64,000 bases of DNA. Source: Welwitschia mirabilis (Eukaryota > Gnetophyta > Gnetopsida > Welwitschiales). Position 1 is the stretch's first letter; every line of letters begins with the position of its first letter. Both the position numbers and the translations under genes were made by a program. The notes under the pieces are model-generated. The model was given only the letters and a program-made list of their open reading frames with translations, was not told where the DNA came from and did no database searches. Positions 47,951 through 58,968 of the stretch are shown here, one piece after another. Location: positions 281,879,952 through 281,943,951 of the forward strand of contig JBOZIK010000001.1 of the NCBI GenBank assembly GCA_051453625.1, read 5' to 3'.

Positions 47951-48690
47951 TTGGCAAAATTGCTAAGAAAGGCCACAAGGAGCTGGAGAATTATCACTAT
48001 CTAGATAAGTACCTTGAATTTTTTTTTCAAGTTATTTATTTAAAATAATACTATATTTTTAGCATAGCTTAAAGTAGATTTATTTTAGCAATTTTCATTT
48101 TTCATAATTTTTAGGATTTGTGTTGTCATCTCTATCATTCCCATGACATTGAAAATAACACTTCTGAAATTTCAAATGTATTTCTTATTTTGTAAATTTC
48201 CTTTTTATTCGTAGATCTGTAATAAAGATACTATCATCTTCTCTGTCCTCCCCATAATAGCCTAGATGACAATCTGTTTTTTCATTTTTTGCAATTCTTT
48301 CTAAGTTTGATTTTATATTACTATGATTATTGTCCTCCTTATCATCCTCACAATTAAGTGGATGATAATCTATTATTTTTTATTTTAGTTTTTTTTGTTT
48401 ACTATCTGAGCATGCAGGGATATGGTAATTTTTGGTAGAAAGGTGAAATATTATAAGGAGTAGAACTTGATTGAAAAAAATATCAGAGAAGGACTATTTA
48501 ACATCAAGAAAAATCTAGGTACACACACCCCAGGTACACAAATTTCTAAAAGAAGAAGATTTTTCTTCTTTTATTATTTTAGAATTAAATTTTACAAAAT
48601 AAAATTATAGTACGTAACTAGATCGTGTTATTTCTTCTTCAAATATGTTGAATATGTTGAATATGTTGAAATCATTATAAAAACAAAATA
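47951..48690 (+). other. PBS and leader, second copy inside B
   Basis: Colinear with 45803-46480. Includes dyad-type copies near 48120 and 48240 and the ATCTGAGCATGCAGGGATATGG block at about 48402. A GTTGAATAT unit is repeated three times at about 48645-48672. Confidence 0.7.
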
Positions 48691-48699
48691 AAGTTTCTT

Positions 48700-49860
48700 C
48701 ATTTAGTACTCTAATCATAATAGGAACTTTTACTACAAATGAAAACGTTAATCTTAGAGATTTAATTGGTAATCAAAAATGTGTAATCCAAAATTCCTTT
48801 GATTTACCCCTTGGTGATGATGTAAAGTCACAAAATTTGAGTGCATATCCAACTTTTTTGGGGAAAACTTAGGAGGATCCTTTCCAACATTTAACTGATA
48901 TTGAACAACTTGTGCTTACCTCATGGAATGGGATGAAACATACTAGTGATCATACCTATATGATTATGATTATTTTTCTAGTTACACTTAGAGGAAGGAA
49001 AAAATTATGGCTTAAAACTATCCTACATAAGGGTCAAGTACAAGAAGTTTTTATCAAACAATTTTTAGGTGAATTTTCCATGAGAAAGAGAAGAAAATAA
49101 GTGATCAATTTTCAACAACAACCTCACAAAGATTATGCCATAGCTTATGAACATTTTATTATAGCTAGTCATTCCAATCCTATTAATGAATTTTATAAGG
49201 GTTACTTGATTATTTCTATAGTAAATTGAATTTCCAAATAAAACAACTTGTAGATTTTTCTTGTGGAGTCAATTTGTTGGACTTAGTCTTGGAAGAAACA
49301 TAGAGTGTATTAAAAAACCTACTAGAAACAACTCAAAGTTGGCCTAAATCCACTTAAAAAACTTGCATCAGAGGCCAAATCATAAAAGATTTGGAGGTTA
49401 AACATGATAAGGAAGAAGAGATTGGTAACTCAACCAATCTTATTAAAGATTTTACTACCACTTTAGAGAAGTATACACAAATAATAGTTGATGCAAAAGT
49501 AATAAAGAATAAAAACTCAACTTCAAATCATGAAATTTATGAAGATAACTCTCATCCAATGAAAGAATGTCCATTGTTACCAACTTGTAAAGAAAGAATG
49601 TTTGAGGAAGTTTGTGCTTTTAACCAAAGAACACCTAACTTCAACAGCCAACCCCAATTTCAATAAATATTAGGTGGACAATTAACATGTAGATTTAGAA
49701 ATTCAAATTTTTAATAAAATCAGAATGATCCACTTAAGAAATCCATAGAGGAATTAAAAAGAATGCAAGACAAGACTAACAGCAAGATTGAAAGAACCAA
49801 TAACAACATTGAGAAGACCAATAGCAATATTGAAAACTTAGTAAATGTGCTCTAACAAAT
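48700..49860 (+). pseudogene. Athila-like gag, main copy of B
   Basis: The matrix-like N-terminus carries VNLRDLIGN and SQNLSAYPTFLGK. The capsid core at 48912-49100 is open: HTSDHTYMIMIIFLVTLRGR, then KLWLKTILHKGQVQEVF and KQFLGEFSMRKRRK. Next comes HKDYAIAYEHFIIASHSNPI. The zinc-knuckle segment at 49391-49666 reads NHEIYEDNSHPMKECPLLPT: of the CCHC pattern, His and the last Cys remain and the first two Cys are lost. A coiled-coil-like stretch (KRMQDKTNSKIERTNNNIEK) runs at about 49750-49860. A handful of stops and frameshifts disable it. The length matches the Athila gag family. Confidence 0.85.
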
Positions 49861-49861
49861 A

Positions 49862-50800
49862 ATGCTTGCCGACCAAATACCACAAGGGTCTCTTGTAACT
49901 CAATCATTGTCCAACCCAAATAAAGTTAGGAAAGATTTAAAAGTAGTAATAAGAAGTAAAAATGATACAACACCTCCTACCCATGAGGTTTCAACTATTA
50001 AACATGATGAAATGAATGAAGAAGATGTAGAAATTTTTGACTTCTATAACTTTCCATTAACATCACATACTAAAACCTATACTAAAAATTCTTCACAAAA
50101 AAACAAAGGGAAGAAACCATCTACTCCTTGTCTTAATTAGTTAAACACAAATCCTACCTTTGATGAATACTTAAAAACCTTAATGCAAGAGATAAACATC
50201 AACTTGCCTTTTTAGAAACTATTACAAAAAAACCCTAAATATTCTAAGTTGTGGAAGGACCTAGTGAAAAAAAACAAAAACATACCATTACTAGAAAATT
50301 TTTCTTACTCAATCTATTTCTAACTCAATCATGAAAAAGTATCCTAAATTAAAAGACCCTAAAACTACAATTATAAGTAGCACCTTTGAATAAAATAAGA
50401 GAATTTGAAAAGCTTTAATTAACATATGAGTTAGTGTGAACATCATATCTTTTCACATATGTAAGATAATTGGGTTGAAAAATAGAATTAAACCTATACA
50501 AATTATCTTGGAATTGGCTAATACTTTAATAAAGAAATCATTAGGAATTATTAAGGACTTAATCATTTAAATTGAGAAAGCCTTTCACCCTATAGATGTT
50601 GTCATCATTGAGGTAGAACATAATGGAGGCTATCGAATCCTCTTAGGAAGAGACTTTTATGTAACTTCTTATTATATCATTGACACATGAACTAGTATGA
50701 TGGGTTGTTATTTTGATAATAAAAATTTTACCATTTGATTATTTGATGCTACTAAAAAAGACATAACAGATGAGTTTAACTTAGAAAAGGAATTGAACCC
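49862..50800 (+). pseudogene. Gag-pol linker and aspartic protease of B
   Basis: 49862-50140 is open (92 codons): PPTHEVSTIKHDEMNEEDVE, then DFYNFPLTSHTKT, a Lys-rich end and a stop. The protease follows at about 50330-50700: YPKLKDPKT, then LINI*VSVNIISFHICK, where the active-site Asp of the family (DIGA in Ao and D) is replaced. Then come HPIDVVIIEVEHNGGYRILLGRDF. The loss of the catalytic Asp and several stops show this copy is dead. Confidence 0.8.
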
Positions 50801-51229
50801 AACTTATTTTTACAACATTAACCAATTGAGTAGAGATTGATCATGTTACATAAACCAACTTTATATAATGAACTAACTAAAACACACTGTCATGAGTCTG
50901 GGGATGAATAATGGGATAAAATCAAAATATTCACTTAGTAGAAAAGATTTTTGTAGAGTGTCATCCCATGTCTATCATCCCCACAATTGATGGAATGATA
51001 GCTGAAAACCTTAATCTAAAACTAAAGAAACTACCCTAAAGTTTAATTTATATTTTTCTATTCAATAATTAAATGAAATCCTTGATAATAAGTGATCTTC
51101 AGATACTCAACAAGAATCCATCTTGATCTCTCTCTTAACTTTTAAAGAATATGCCTTCACTTAGACTCATAAAGACTTAGCTGCCATTCCTATTTTCATA
51201 GTTTAATATAAGATTTACCTTGAAGATAA
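50801..51229 (+). other. Linker between protease and RT of B
   Basis: Little protein similarity. A dyad copy lies at 50973-51000. It corresponds to the 11.56-11.9 kb linker of Ao. Confidence 0.5.
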
Positions 51230-52500
51230 TGTTAAACCTGTTAGACAACATCAAAGAAGGCTCAACCTAGCCCTTAAAAAATAGTTAAAGATGAAATCAT
51301 TAAAATTCCAGATGTTAGAATCATATATGCTATATCTAATAGTAAGTGGATCATCCCTTTGATAGGAGTTACAAAGAAGTGGAAAAATGGAGAATGTGAA
51401 TTGGTTTTAAAAAACTGAATAATGTTACTAAAAATGATAATTACCCTTTACCCTTTCTTAATTAAGTGCTTGATTAAATCTAAGGTTATGACTACTATTT
51501 TTTTAATGGGTATAATGATTATAATCAAATTTGTATAACAAGTAAAGACCAAGAAAAAACAACCTTTACCTCATCCTTTGGAATCTTTGCCTTTAGATGA
51601 ATGCCTGTTGAACCTTGCAACACCCCTAGAACCTTCTAATGAGCTCTAATGAGGATATTTTCTAATATGATTGATGACTCTATTGAAATATTTATGGATG
51701 AATTTTCCATCTTTACTAAAAATTTTGAATAAATCATAAAAAAATTAGAGAAATTTTTAGATTAATGTATAGAGAGTGAATTACATCTGAGTTGGAAAAA
51801 GAGTTTCCTCCTTATTAATCATGGAATTATTTTAGGACATCACATTTCAAAACAAGGGATTAAAATGGATCCTACAAAATTTGATACCATTAAAATTCTT
51901 ATCCCTCTAACTAATGTTAAACAAATTAGATCATTCCTTGATCATGCTGATTTTTGTCATTGTTTTATTCATGATAATTCTAGAATTTATAAACCACTTC
52001 ACTCCTTACTTAAAAGTATGCTAAAATCAATTGGAATAATTCATGTCAACTTGCATTTAAAACTCTTAAGGAAATGGGTCCTGATTGGAATAAGGATTTT
52101 GAACTTATGTGTGATGTAAGCAACATTATTGAGGATGGGATTCTTGGCCAAAAATATGAAAATGGCTTTAAAGTTATATCCTATCCTAGTAAAACTTTGT
52201 CCCAAGCCCAATTCAACTATACCACTACTGAGAGAGAAATTCTTGCCATTATCATTTATCTTAATCATCTTTGACATTATCTTTTTGGTTTTCATATCAA
52301 TGTTTATATTAATCATGCATATATTTGCTATCTTATGGTTAAGAAAGACTCTAGTGTCTGACTTATTAGATGGATCCTTTTCATGCAAGAATTAAATTTC
52401 ACCATTATTAATAAGGCTGGAAAACATAATAGTATTGTAGATCATCTCTCTTGACTATCTTGTTTTCATGATGAACTTTTCATAAATGACTCTATTCCAA
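51230..52500 (+). pseudogene. Athila-like reverse transcriptase and RNase H of B
   Basis: The RT N-terminus has NVKPVRQHQRRLNLALKK (about 51235) in one frame. The body is frame-shifted. The polymerase motif at 51691-51705 reads FMDEF: the second catalytic Asp is Glu, unlike FMDDF in Ao and D. The connection is at 51865-52020 (NVKQIRSFLDHADFCHCFIH). RNase H is mostly open at 52074-52274: ELMCDVSNIIEDGILGQKYE, VISYPSKTLSQAQFNYTTTE, REILAIIIYLNHL. After a frameshift, LIRWILFMQELNF and KHNSIVDHLS end the domain near 52455. Confidence 0.85.
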
Positions 52501-54200
52501 ATGAATAACTCTTTTCCATTGAACAAGTTTATGCCAGATCTTCTACTCATTCCACTCCTTGATATGTAAATATTATGAACTATCTTTTTACTCTGAAAAC
52601 ACCTTAGCATTAGAACTATAATCAACACAAATCTTTTCTCTATAGGATCAATAATTATGAGTAGAATGAACCTCATCTTATAGAATGTGCAAAGACAAAA
52701 TCATGTGTAAATGTGTGTCTGAGTAGGAAAGCCTAGAAATCCTAGACCTTTGTCATGATGAAGTATGTATGGGATACTTTAGTGGCTAAAAGCCCATCAT
52801 GAAAATTCTTCACTTTGATTTTTATTGGCCTACTCTTCTTAAGTATTCATTTGACTTTGTTAGAAGGTTTATTTCTTTTCAATATTATAGTAGTTTAACT
52901 CGATTTTATGATATACCCCTTAAACCTATACTTGAATGTGAACCTTTTGATTATTAAGGATTAACTTTATAGGCCCTATTGCATCACCTTATCATGACAA
53001 AAATTATATACTAGTAGTTACTGATTATGTTACTAAGTGGGTAGAAGTTATTTCTACTACCAAAAATNNNNNNNNNNNNNNNNNNNNNNNNNNNNNNNNN
53101 NNNNNNNNNNNNNNNNNNNNNNNNNNNNNNNNNNNNNNNNNNNNNNNNNNNNNNNNNNNNNNNNNNNNNNNNNNNNNNNNNNNNNNNNNNNNNNNNNNNN
53201 NNNNNNNNNNNNNNNNNNNNNNNNNNNNNNNNNNNNNNNNNNNNNNNNNNNNNNNNNNNNNNNNNNNNNNNNNNNNNNNNNNNNNNNNNNNNNNNNNNNN
53301 NNNNNNNNNNNNNNNNNNNNNNNNNNNNNNNNNNNNNNNNNNNNNNNNNNNNNNNNNNNNNNNNNNNNNNNNNNNNNNNNNNNNNNNNNNNNNNNNNNNN
53401 NNNNNNNNNNNNNNNNNNNNNNNNNNNNNNNNNNNNNNNNNNNNNNNNNNNNNNNNNNNNNNNNNNNNNNNNNNNNNNNNNNNNNNNNNNNNNNNNNNNN
53501 NNNNNNNNNNNNNNNNNNNNNNNNNNNNNNNNNNNNNNNNNNNNNNNNNNNNNNNNNNNNNNNNNNNNNNNNNNNNNNNNNNNNNNNNNNNNNNNNNNNN
53601 NNNNNNNNNNNNNNNNNNNNNNNNNNNNNNNNNNNNNNNNNNNNNNNNNNNNNNNNNNNNNNNNNNNNNNNNNNNNNNNNNNNNNNNNNNNNNNNNNNNN
53701 NNNNNNNNNNNNNNCTAATGACCAAGTCCAAAACATAAATAGAGAAATTAAAAAGATGATCCAAAAATTAGTATGTCTCAATAGGAAAACATGGTTCTTT
53801 AAACTTCATAATTTTATTTGATCTTACCATATTACTTGGCATTACTCTCTAGGTTTCTCATCATATGGACTTGTATATGGGAAATTTTATGTCTTGTTAG
53901 TTGATGTTTGCTATAACTCCTATTGATTCATCCATCAACTTAATCTTGTAGACTTGGATGAAACTATTAGAACTTGATTAGCCCAACTTAACCATTTATA
54001 TGAAAAATGTATTCATCCCTTACATTGTCAACTCATTCATAAAGATCAAGCCAAGTTCAGACATGACAAAAAGATTATTGATTAAAAATAATTAAATTTG
54101 ATTAACTTGTCCTTTTATATAACACCTAATTACACCTTTACAGAACAAGTTAACTTCTAGATGGTTAGGTACTTATCTTATAGAAAAAGTACATTTAAAT
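52501..54200 (+). pseudogene. Athila-like integrase of B (with internal gap)
   Basis: The zinc-binding and linker part (52540-52860) is decayed. The core begins near 52930, where LYRPYCITLS and the VTDYVTKWVEV region (53010-53060) are split over frames. The N run 53068-53714 hides the centre. The C-terminal part resumes with TKSKT*IEKLKR, IPIDSS-like text, LDLDETIRT*LAQLNHLYEK and KFRHDKKIID, and ends with the MVRYLSYRKSTFKW tail at about 54160-54205. It would have joined cDNA to host DNA. Confidence 0.8.
53068..53714. other. Assembly gap, 647 N, inside the integrase of B
   Basis: A run of 647 N replacing the integrase centre. Confidence 0.95.
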
Positions 54201-54906
54201 GGCTCAGTTTGAATCTTCAATCCAACCACTAGAGAAATTCAAAAAATTAATGAACAAAAGTTAATAATTTATGAGTCATTTAATAATGAAGCCTTGAACA
54301 TGATAGAAGCACTTGTCTTGGAATACTCTCTCAATAAGTAGGATCTTCCTCTTATAATTATCTAAATTTATTATTAAATTATTGTTTCAATAGACATCAT
54401 GTTATTACTTGAAGATCTTAAAATTAACTTGTGTATTTACTTTATGAATTTTCATGATTAGTAATATTTTACTTAAATATTTTAAATGATAAGAATAGAT
54501 TTATCAAATATTAAGACATTTATATGTCTATGAACTTCATTTTAAAGTAAGATGCCTTAATTCTTTTTTTTTTCCCCAATGGTGTGAGTAATTAATTACT
54601 TTTACATGTTCTTCTTGCTACTCATCTCATTTCTTTATTTTTATCCTTACAAGTACTTGGTAATTTGGTAAAAAAAAAAAAAAAAAAAAAAAAGATAGAA
54701 AAAAAAAAGAAAAGAAGAAGAAAAATAAATAAAGACCATGCTCTTTTAGATCTATACAAAACATGGTCCTTGTGATGTCCTACTATAAGCACATCGAAGC
54801 AAACTTTCCCATGAGGGGCCTTTGGTAGTGTGATATGATAGCTATGAAAACTTCATTAGAGGGTCAGTTGACTATGCTTTATAGGTACTTACTCCTTTGA
54901 TAGTGG

Positions 54907-55030
54907 TTGCACTCCCCTCATCCTAGTAGAATAAAATTTTACTTAAAGGCTATGAAATTAGTGATGTTCTTAGTTGCACTCCCCTCATCCTAGTAGAATA
55001 AAATTTTACTTAGAGGCTATGAAATTAGTA
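54907..55030 (+). repeat. Local tandem duplication, about 69 bp
   Basis: TTGCACTCCCCTCATCCTAG, then TAGAATAAAATTTTACTTA and GGCTATGAAATTAG, occurs twice with one or two differences, plus a third partial TAGAATAAAATTTTA. It is absent from the matching place in Ai. Confidence 0.75.
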
Positions 55031-55772
55031 GAATAAAATTTTATTTATTTATAATACTTCCACATGATTACTTTATTTTTTCGATTCTAGTGTTGTTTTG
55101 ATATGATAGCTTAGAACTTCCTATTTTAATAGCTTTTTATCTGATCATTCATTATTTGATAACATTACATGCACTTGACATCATCATAATCATTGCCTGT
55201 TTGAGTGGTACTTTATGGGTCTTTACATATTATCATGTATCTTTCATCAAGTAATTTTATGATCATTACCAAGGGAATGTTTGAGGTTGGAATTTAGGGT
55301 AAGTAAGCGATCTTATTTTAGTTTCTAGTTGTCTATTTTCATTTTGTTTTTCTTTAGTTATTTATTAATTTTTCAAATTCATTTCCATACTTTTTTAGTA
55401 TACTATTATGGATCTAATCATTTCATAGTTTCTTATTGATGTTTTCCCCCTAGTTTTCATCGACAATTATTGTTCTCTTTTTGATAGGTTACCATAATCT
55501 AATGAGTTCTAGTTCTTATTTTATCATAAGTTTGGGTACATTTAAGGAGTCTTAAGCATTGGTTTTTTTCTACTTAGTGCATTTTATTCTATTTCACATT
55601 CTTTTTTTTCATGAGTCTCCTTCTACAATGATTACGTTTTTCAAGATATTTCTTCACTTTCTAACTTCTCTCTACTTTTCTACTGTTTTTTATGTGCTTA
55701 CTTGTTTTTGGAATTTTTTTTAGTTTTTTCTCTCTTTTCAAATAACATTTTTGATCACTGTTGTCCCATGTC

Positions 55773-55800
55773 TGTCATCTCCATGACATCTAAGATGACA
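55773..55800. repeat. Dispersed dyad motif, best example
   Basis: TGTCATCT, 12 bases (CCATGACATCTA), AGATGACA: arms are perfectly complementary. The same 8-12-8 layout occurs at 4582-4609, 11641-11668, 44948-44975, 50973-51000 and 56833-56860 with few changes, and in looser form at many other sites in LTRs and internal regions. Confidence 0.7.
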
Positions 55801-56458
55801 CTCATCCTTTTCATTAGGTGTAATTTGGACATTTTTCTTCAATTATGAAGGGGGCAGAAATCTTTTTAAGCACTCATTTATGATATTGAGAAAAAGTTTT
55901 AAAGTTAAAAGGACCATGTTTTAAAATTTCAAGATACATATCTATGATGAGTTATTTGGATATGATTTCATATTACTTGAATAAAATTCATGGTCTTTAT
56001 CTTGCAGAAGCATAATAGCACACTCATAAAATTCTCTTATAGTAATGTTTTAGATCATTTAAAGGAAAAAGAATGTTATATTTACTCTTGTACTTTGCCC
56101 TTATTTATTACACTAATGAACTTAGATATATTATTCTTTTAAGATTATCACTACTTAAGTTTTTCACATCAGTCTAAAATCACTATCTTGCATTATGCAT
56201 ATACATTATTATTTTTTGAGCTATTATTATTACATTTTATGATTCTTATATGTGTAATACATTCATTTATTCTATGGTAATGTGCTTAAGTAGGGGGCTT
56301 AGGGAAATGTCAATATTTGTTTTCACTAATGAGTGTTTGATATTTATTCTTACATGATTAAATTGAACCCAATGTACATTTTTTTAGTTATTATTTATCT
56401 TAGTCAAATTGACTCATAAAATAGTGGATCAGTCTCTTTATCAAGGACTGATAAGACT

Positions 56459-56470
56459 AAGTAGGGTATA
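56459..56470 (+). other. Polypurine tract of B
   Basis: AAGTAGGGTATA directly before the 3' LTR. The expected family form is AAGTAGGGGGCTA. Confidence 0.65.
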
Positions 56471-57720
56471 TATTATGATTTTAATTTATAGAAATTTGAT
56501 GATATATTCTAAGTGCTTTTGCAGAACATTGTACAGGTTTGGATTAAAAATTGATGATTATGGAGAATTAATAGGATGATCACCAAAACATATGATTCTT
56601 AGCATATTTAGAGGCATCTTAGGCTTATTCTAATATTCATACTTTAGAAGAATAATTCACCTTACAGAAGATTAATTCCATTTTGAGATTGAAGATAAAT
56701 AAGTCTGTCATTCCCTTTGTCATTTTCATGACAGGCAGGACAATAGTCCTATTGACATGGACAGAGGTTATGGAATTGACTACAGGGCTTAAAGCTGATG
56801 AACCACCTTTTAACATGGAGTGATGTCATCATTGTCATCTCCATAATAGTTAGAATGGAAACTATTTTCTATAATGAAAAGTATTATCTTTGTAATGAGA
56901 TCATGCAATTCATTTGAGCTGCTAGGATTTCTTTTCTAACTACTAGGGTTAAGCTTTTAGAACTTCAATGTAAAACTATAAATACCCTTTCTTTTCTTCA
57001 TTTTTATTTTCATCTTTTATGCTGGATGTTTTTTTGATGAAAGATTGAAGGATAAGAGATTTATCTAGTAGCTACAGAAAGGAGTTTACCTTTGTGTTGG
57101 GCTAAGTCCTCCATTGAGGTGCTACTACTTTGTTATTAGTGGATGTAAAAGTTTTATAATTAATTAAAACACTCTTCTTACTACAAATGTATTTATGTTC
57201 CTTATGGATTAAGTGATTTATAGTTTAATGTTAATTCTGTAATTTATTTAAGACATAAGAAAAACCTTTGTTAAGTTTGATTTTATTAGTTTAGATCTTC
57301 ATTGCTATTTCATTTCAATTCCACATTTGCATTTTATATTCTATTTTCAATATCTCATAGTTTACATTGATTAGGAATAAGTGATGAACTCTTCTTAATT
57401 AATTTGAATTATAGAGATCTATTTCTTGTGATAGGAGAATTAGGATCTAATAAAACTCATCTCAGTCATATTTCATCCATTTCATTTCATCTTCATTCAT
57501 CTTGCATTTCATTTTACATTATTGTTTACTTTTATTTATTAAATAATTTAAAACAAAAAATACTCTTGAAAATCAATTATCTAATTCTAAGCCTAGTGTC
57601 TTTAATAGACTATAATATTTGGTTAACTCATATCTATGCTAGTGTATGTTTTTTTGCAAGTATTTTCATTTATGGGTTTGCCTAAAGGACTTAAGAATTG
57701 CATAAATTTACACTGCGATA
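56471..57720 (+). repeat. 3' LTR of B
   Basis: 1250 bp, colinear with the 5' LTR. TATAAATA at 56977-56984, end CACTGCGATA (family CACTGCAACA). The open stretch at 57404-57685, like 45494-45739 in the 5' LTR, is chance coding in U5. Confidence 0.85.
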
Positions 57721-58630
57721 GGGAACCATCCCCATAGTCATCTAAACAATAGTTCAAAAAATAATTATTTTTAATGATAAGATGAATTACCTTTATAATG
57801 GAATCATGTACTACATATGGGCTACTAGGGATTTATTTTTGAGTGCTAGAGTTTTGTTTTTAAGATATTTCATATAAAACTATAAATACCTTATTGTCCT
57901 CACTTCCATGATCCATTTTATTTTGCAATTAAAAATCTTATAATGGAAGATCGAAGGAAGGAGATTCATCTTAGTTATAGAGAGAAGTCTTCCTTATTAT
58001 TGAGTTATGTATTCTCCATTAAAAAGCTACTACTTTGTAAATGGATGCATGATTATAGGTTAATCAAAAAAGTTTTCTTTATTTTCATTCTATGCATATC
58101 CATTATTGTTTATGTTGGTTATAATTTCATGAAATCTTTATAATTGATAAAGTTCATAAGAGAAATCTTTACTAAGGTTGAAATCATTAATTTAGTTCTT
58201 GCATTTTGCATTTCATAACATAATAGTTACATTTATCTATATTTTATATAACATACCTTATAAACTATGCTAATTAGGGTTTAGTAATAGCTTTTCTTGA
58301 TTGATCTAAATTATAATAGTCAATCTTGATAATAAGAAAATTTGATTTTTAAATACATCTTTTACTTAGAGTAGTTATCATTTGCATTTCATTATAACCA
58401 TTGCAATAATATTTATCTTGCATCATTTTCTTATCTTATTCTTTATTTTCATTAGCTAAATGGAAAAAGAATAAAAGTACTTTGCTTAAATCAATTTTCT
58501 ATCTTCTTACCTTATTACCTTTAATTATAACATTTAGATTAACTTCCATATATACTATCATGTGTTTTGTATAAGAATTTGTGATTGATTTCCTTAAGGA
58601 TATAAAAGATTTCATAATATAAACCACAAC
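57721..58630 (+). repeat. LTR of element F, right piece
   Basis: Resumes the family LTR exactly where 44585 left off, has TATAAATA at 57881-57888 and ends AACCACAACA at 58630. Confidence 0.8.
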
Positions 58631-58968
58631 ATCTTGGCCTTATTGATAGGGAAGACTATAAGGAGCTAGAGGATTATTTTTATCTAGACAAATAATTTTG
58701 ATTTTAATTTGATTGATTTATTTAAATAGTGCTATATTTTTACTCTAGATTCAGTAGGTTTATTTTTTGCAATTTTTATTTTAGTAGTATTAATAATTCC
58801 TATTGTCTTCTCGATCATCTATATGATGGTCTAGATGATAATCTATAGTTAATGTTTTTCTTCTAATAATATTTTCTATTTAAGTGGATTATTATTAATA
58901 TTTTTAATTTTATTTTGTTTTTTATAGTTCTATTTTTATGTTTCCTATAAAATATATTTGTTGGTCAT
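58631..58968 (+). other. PBS and leader of F
   Basis: TTGGCCTTATTGATAGGGAA (58633 onward) and the GGAGCTAGAGGATTAT block match the family PBS and leader. A dyad-type copy lies near 58815-58850. It breaks off at the LTR of E at 58969. Confidence 0.65.

Larger units (their letters stand above)
54206..56458 (+). other. B 3' region, non-coding
   Basis: After the integrase tail comes an A-rich tract (54668-54715), the conserved block at 54770-54900, and a recent-looking tandem duplication at 54907-55030. A donor-like GGGTAAGTAAG is at about 55298-55306, a perfect-arm dyad at 55773-55800, and a second polypurine tract (AAGTAGGGGGC) at 56288-56298. No extra coding tract was found, unlike in E. Confidence 0.7.
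44586..57720 (+). mobile_element. Athila-like element B, inserted in the LTR of F
   Basis: 5' LTR 44586-45800, PBS, leader, gag, protease, RT/RNase H, integrase, long 3' region, PPT, 3' LTR 56471-57720. The flanks GGGCA (44581-44585) and GGGAA (57721-57725) are a 5-bp target-site duplication with one mismatch, and F continues on both sides. Two N runs occur. Between 46.5 and 49.0 kb the leader-gag segment appears twice, separated by the 47407 gap. Coding parts carry scattered stops, fewer in gag than in pol. Confidence 0.85.

Noticed and set aside
54668-54691. Poly-A tract as a sign of a processed pseudogene or LINE end
   Set aside because: It sits inside the colinear 3' region of B. An A-rich stretch is also present at the same place in Ai (about 7452-7490), so it is a simple repeat within the element.
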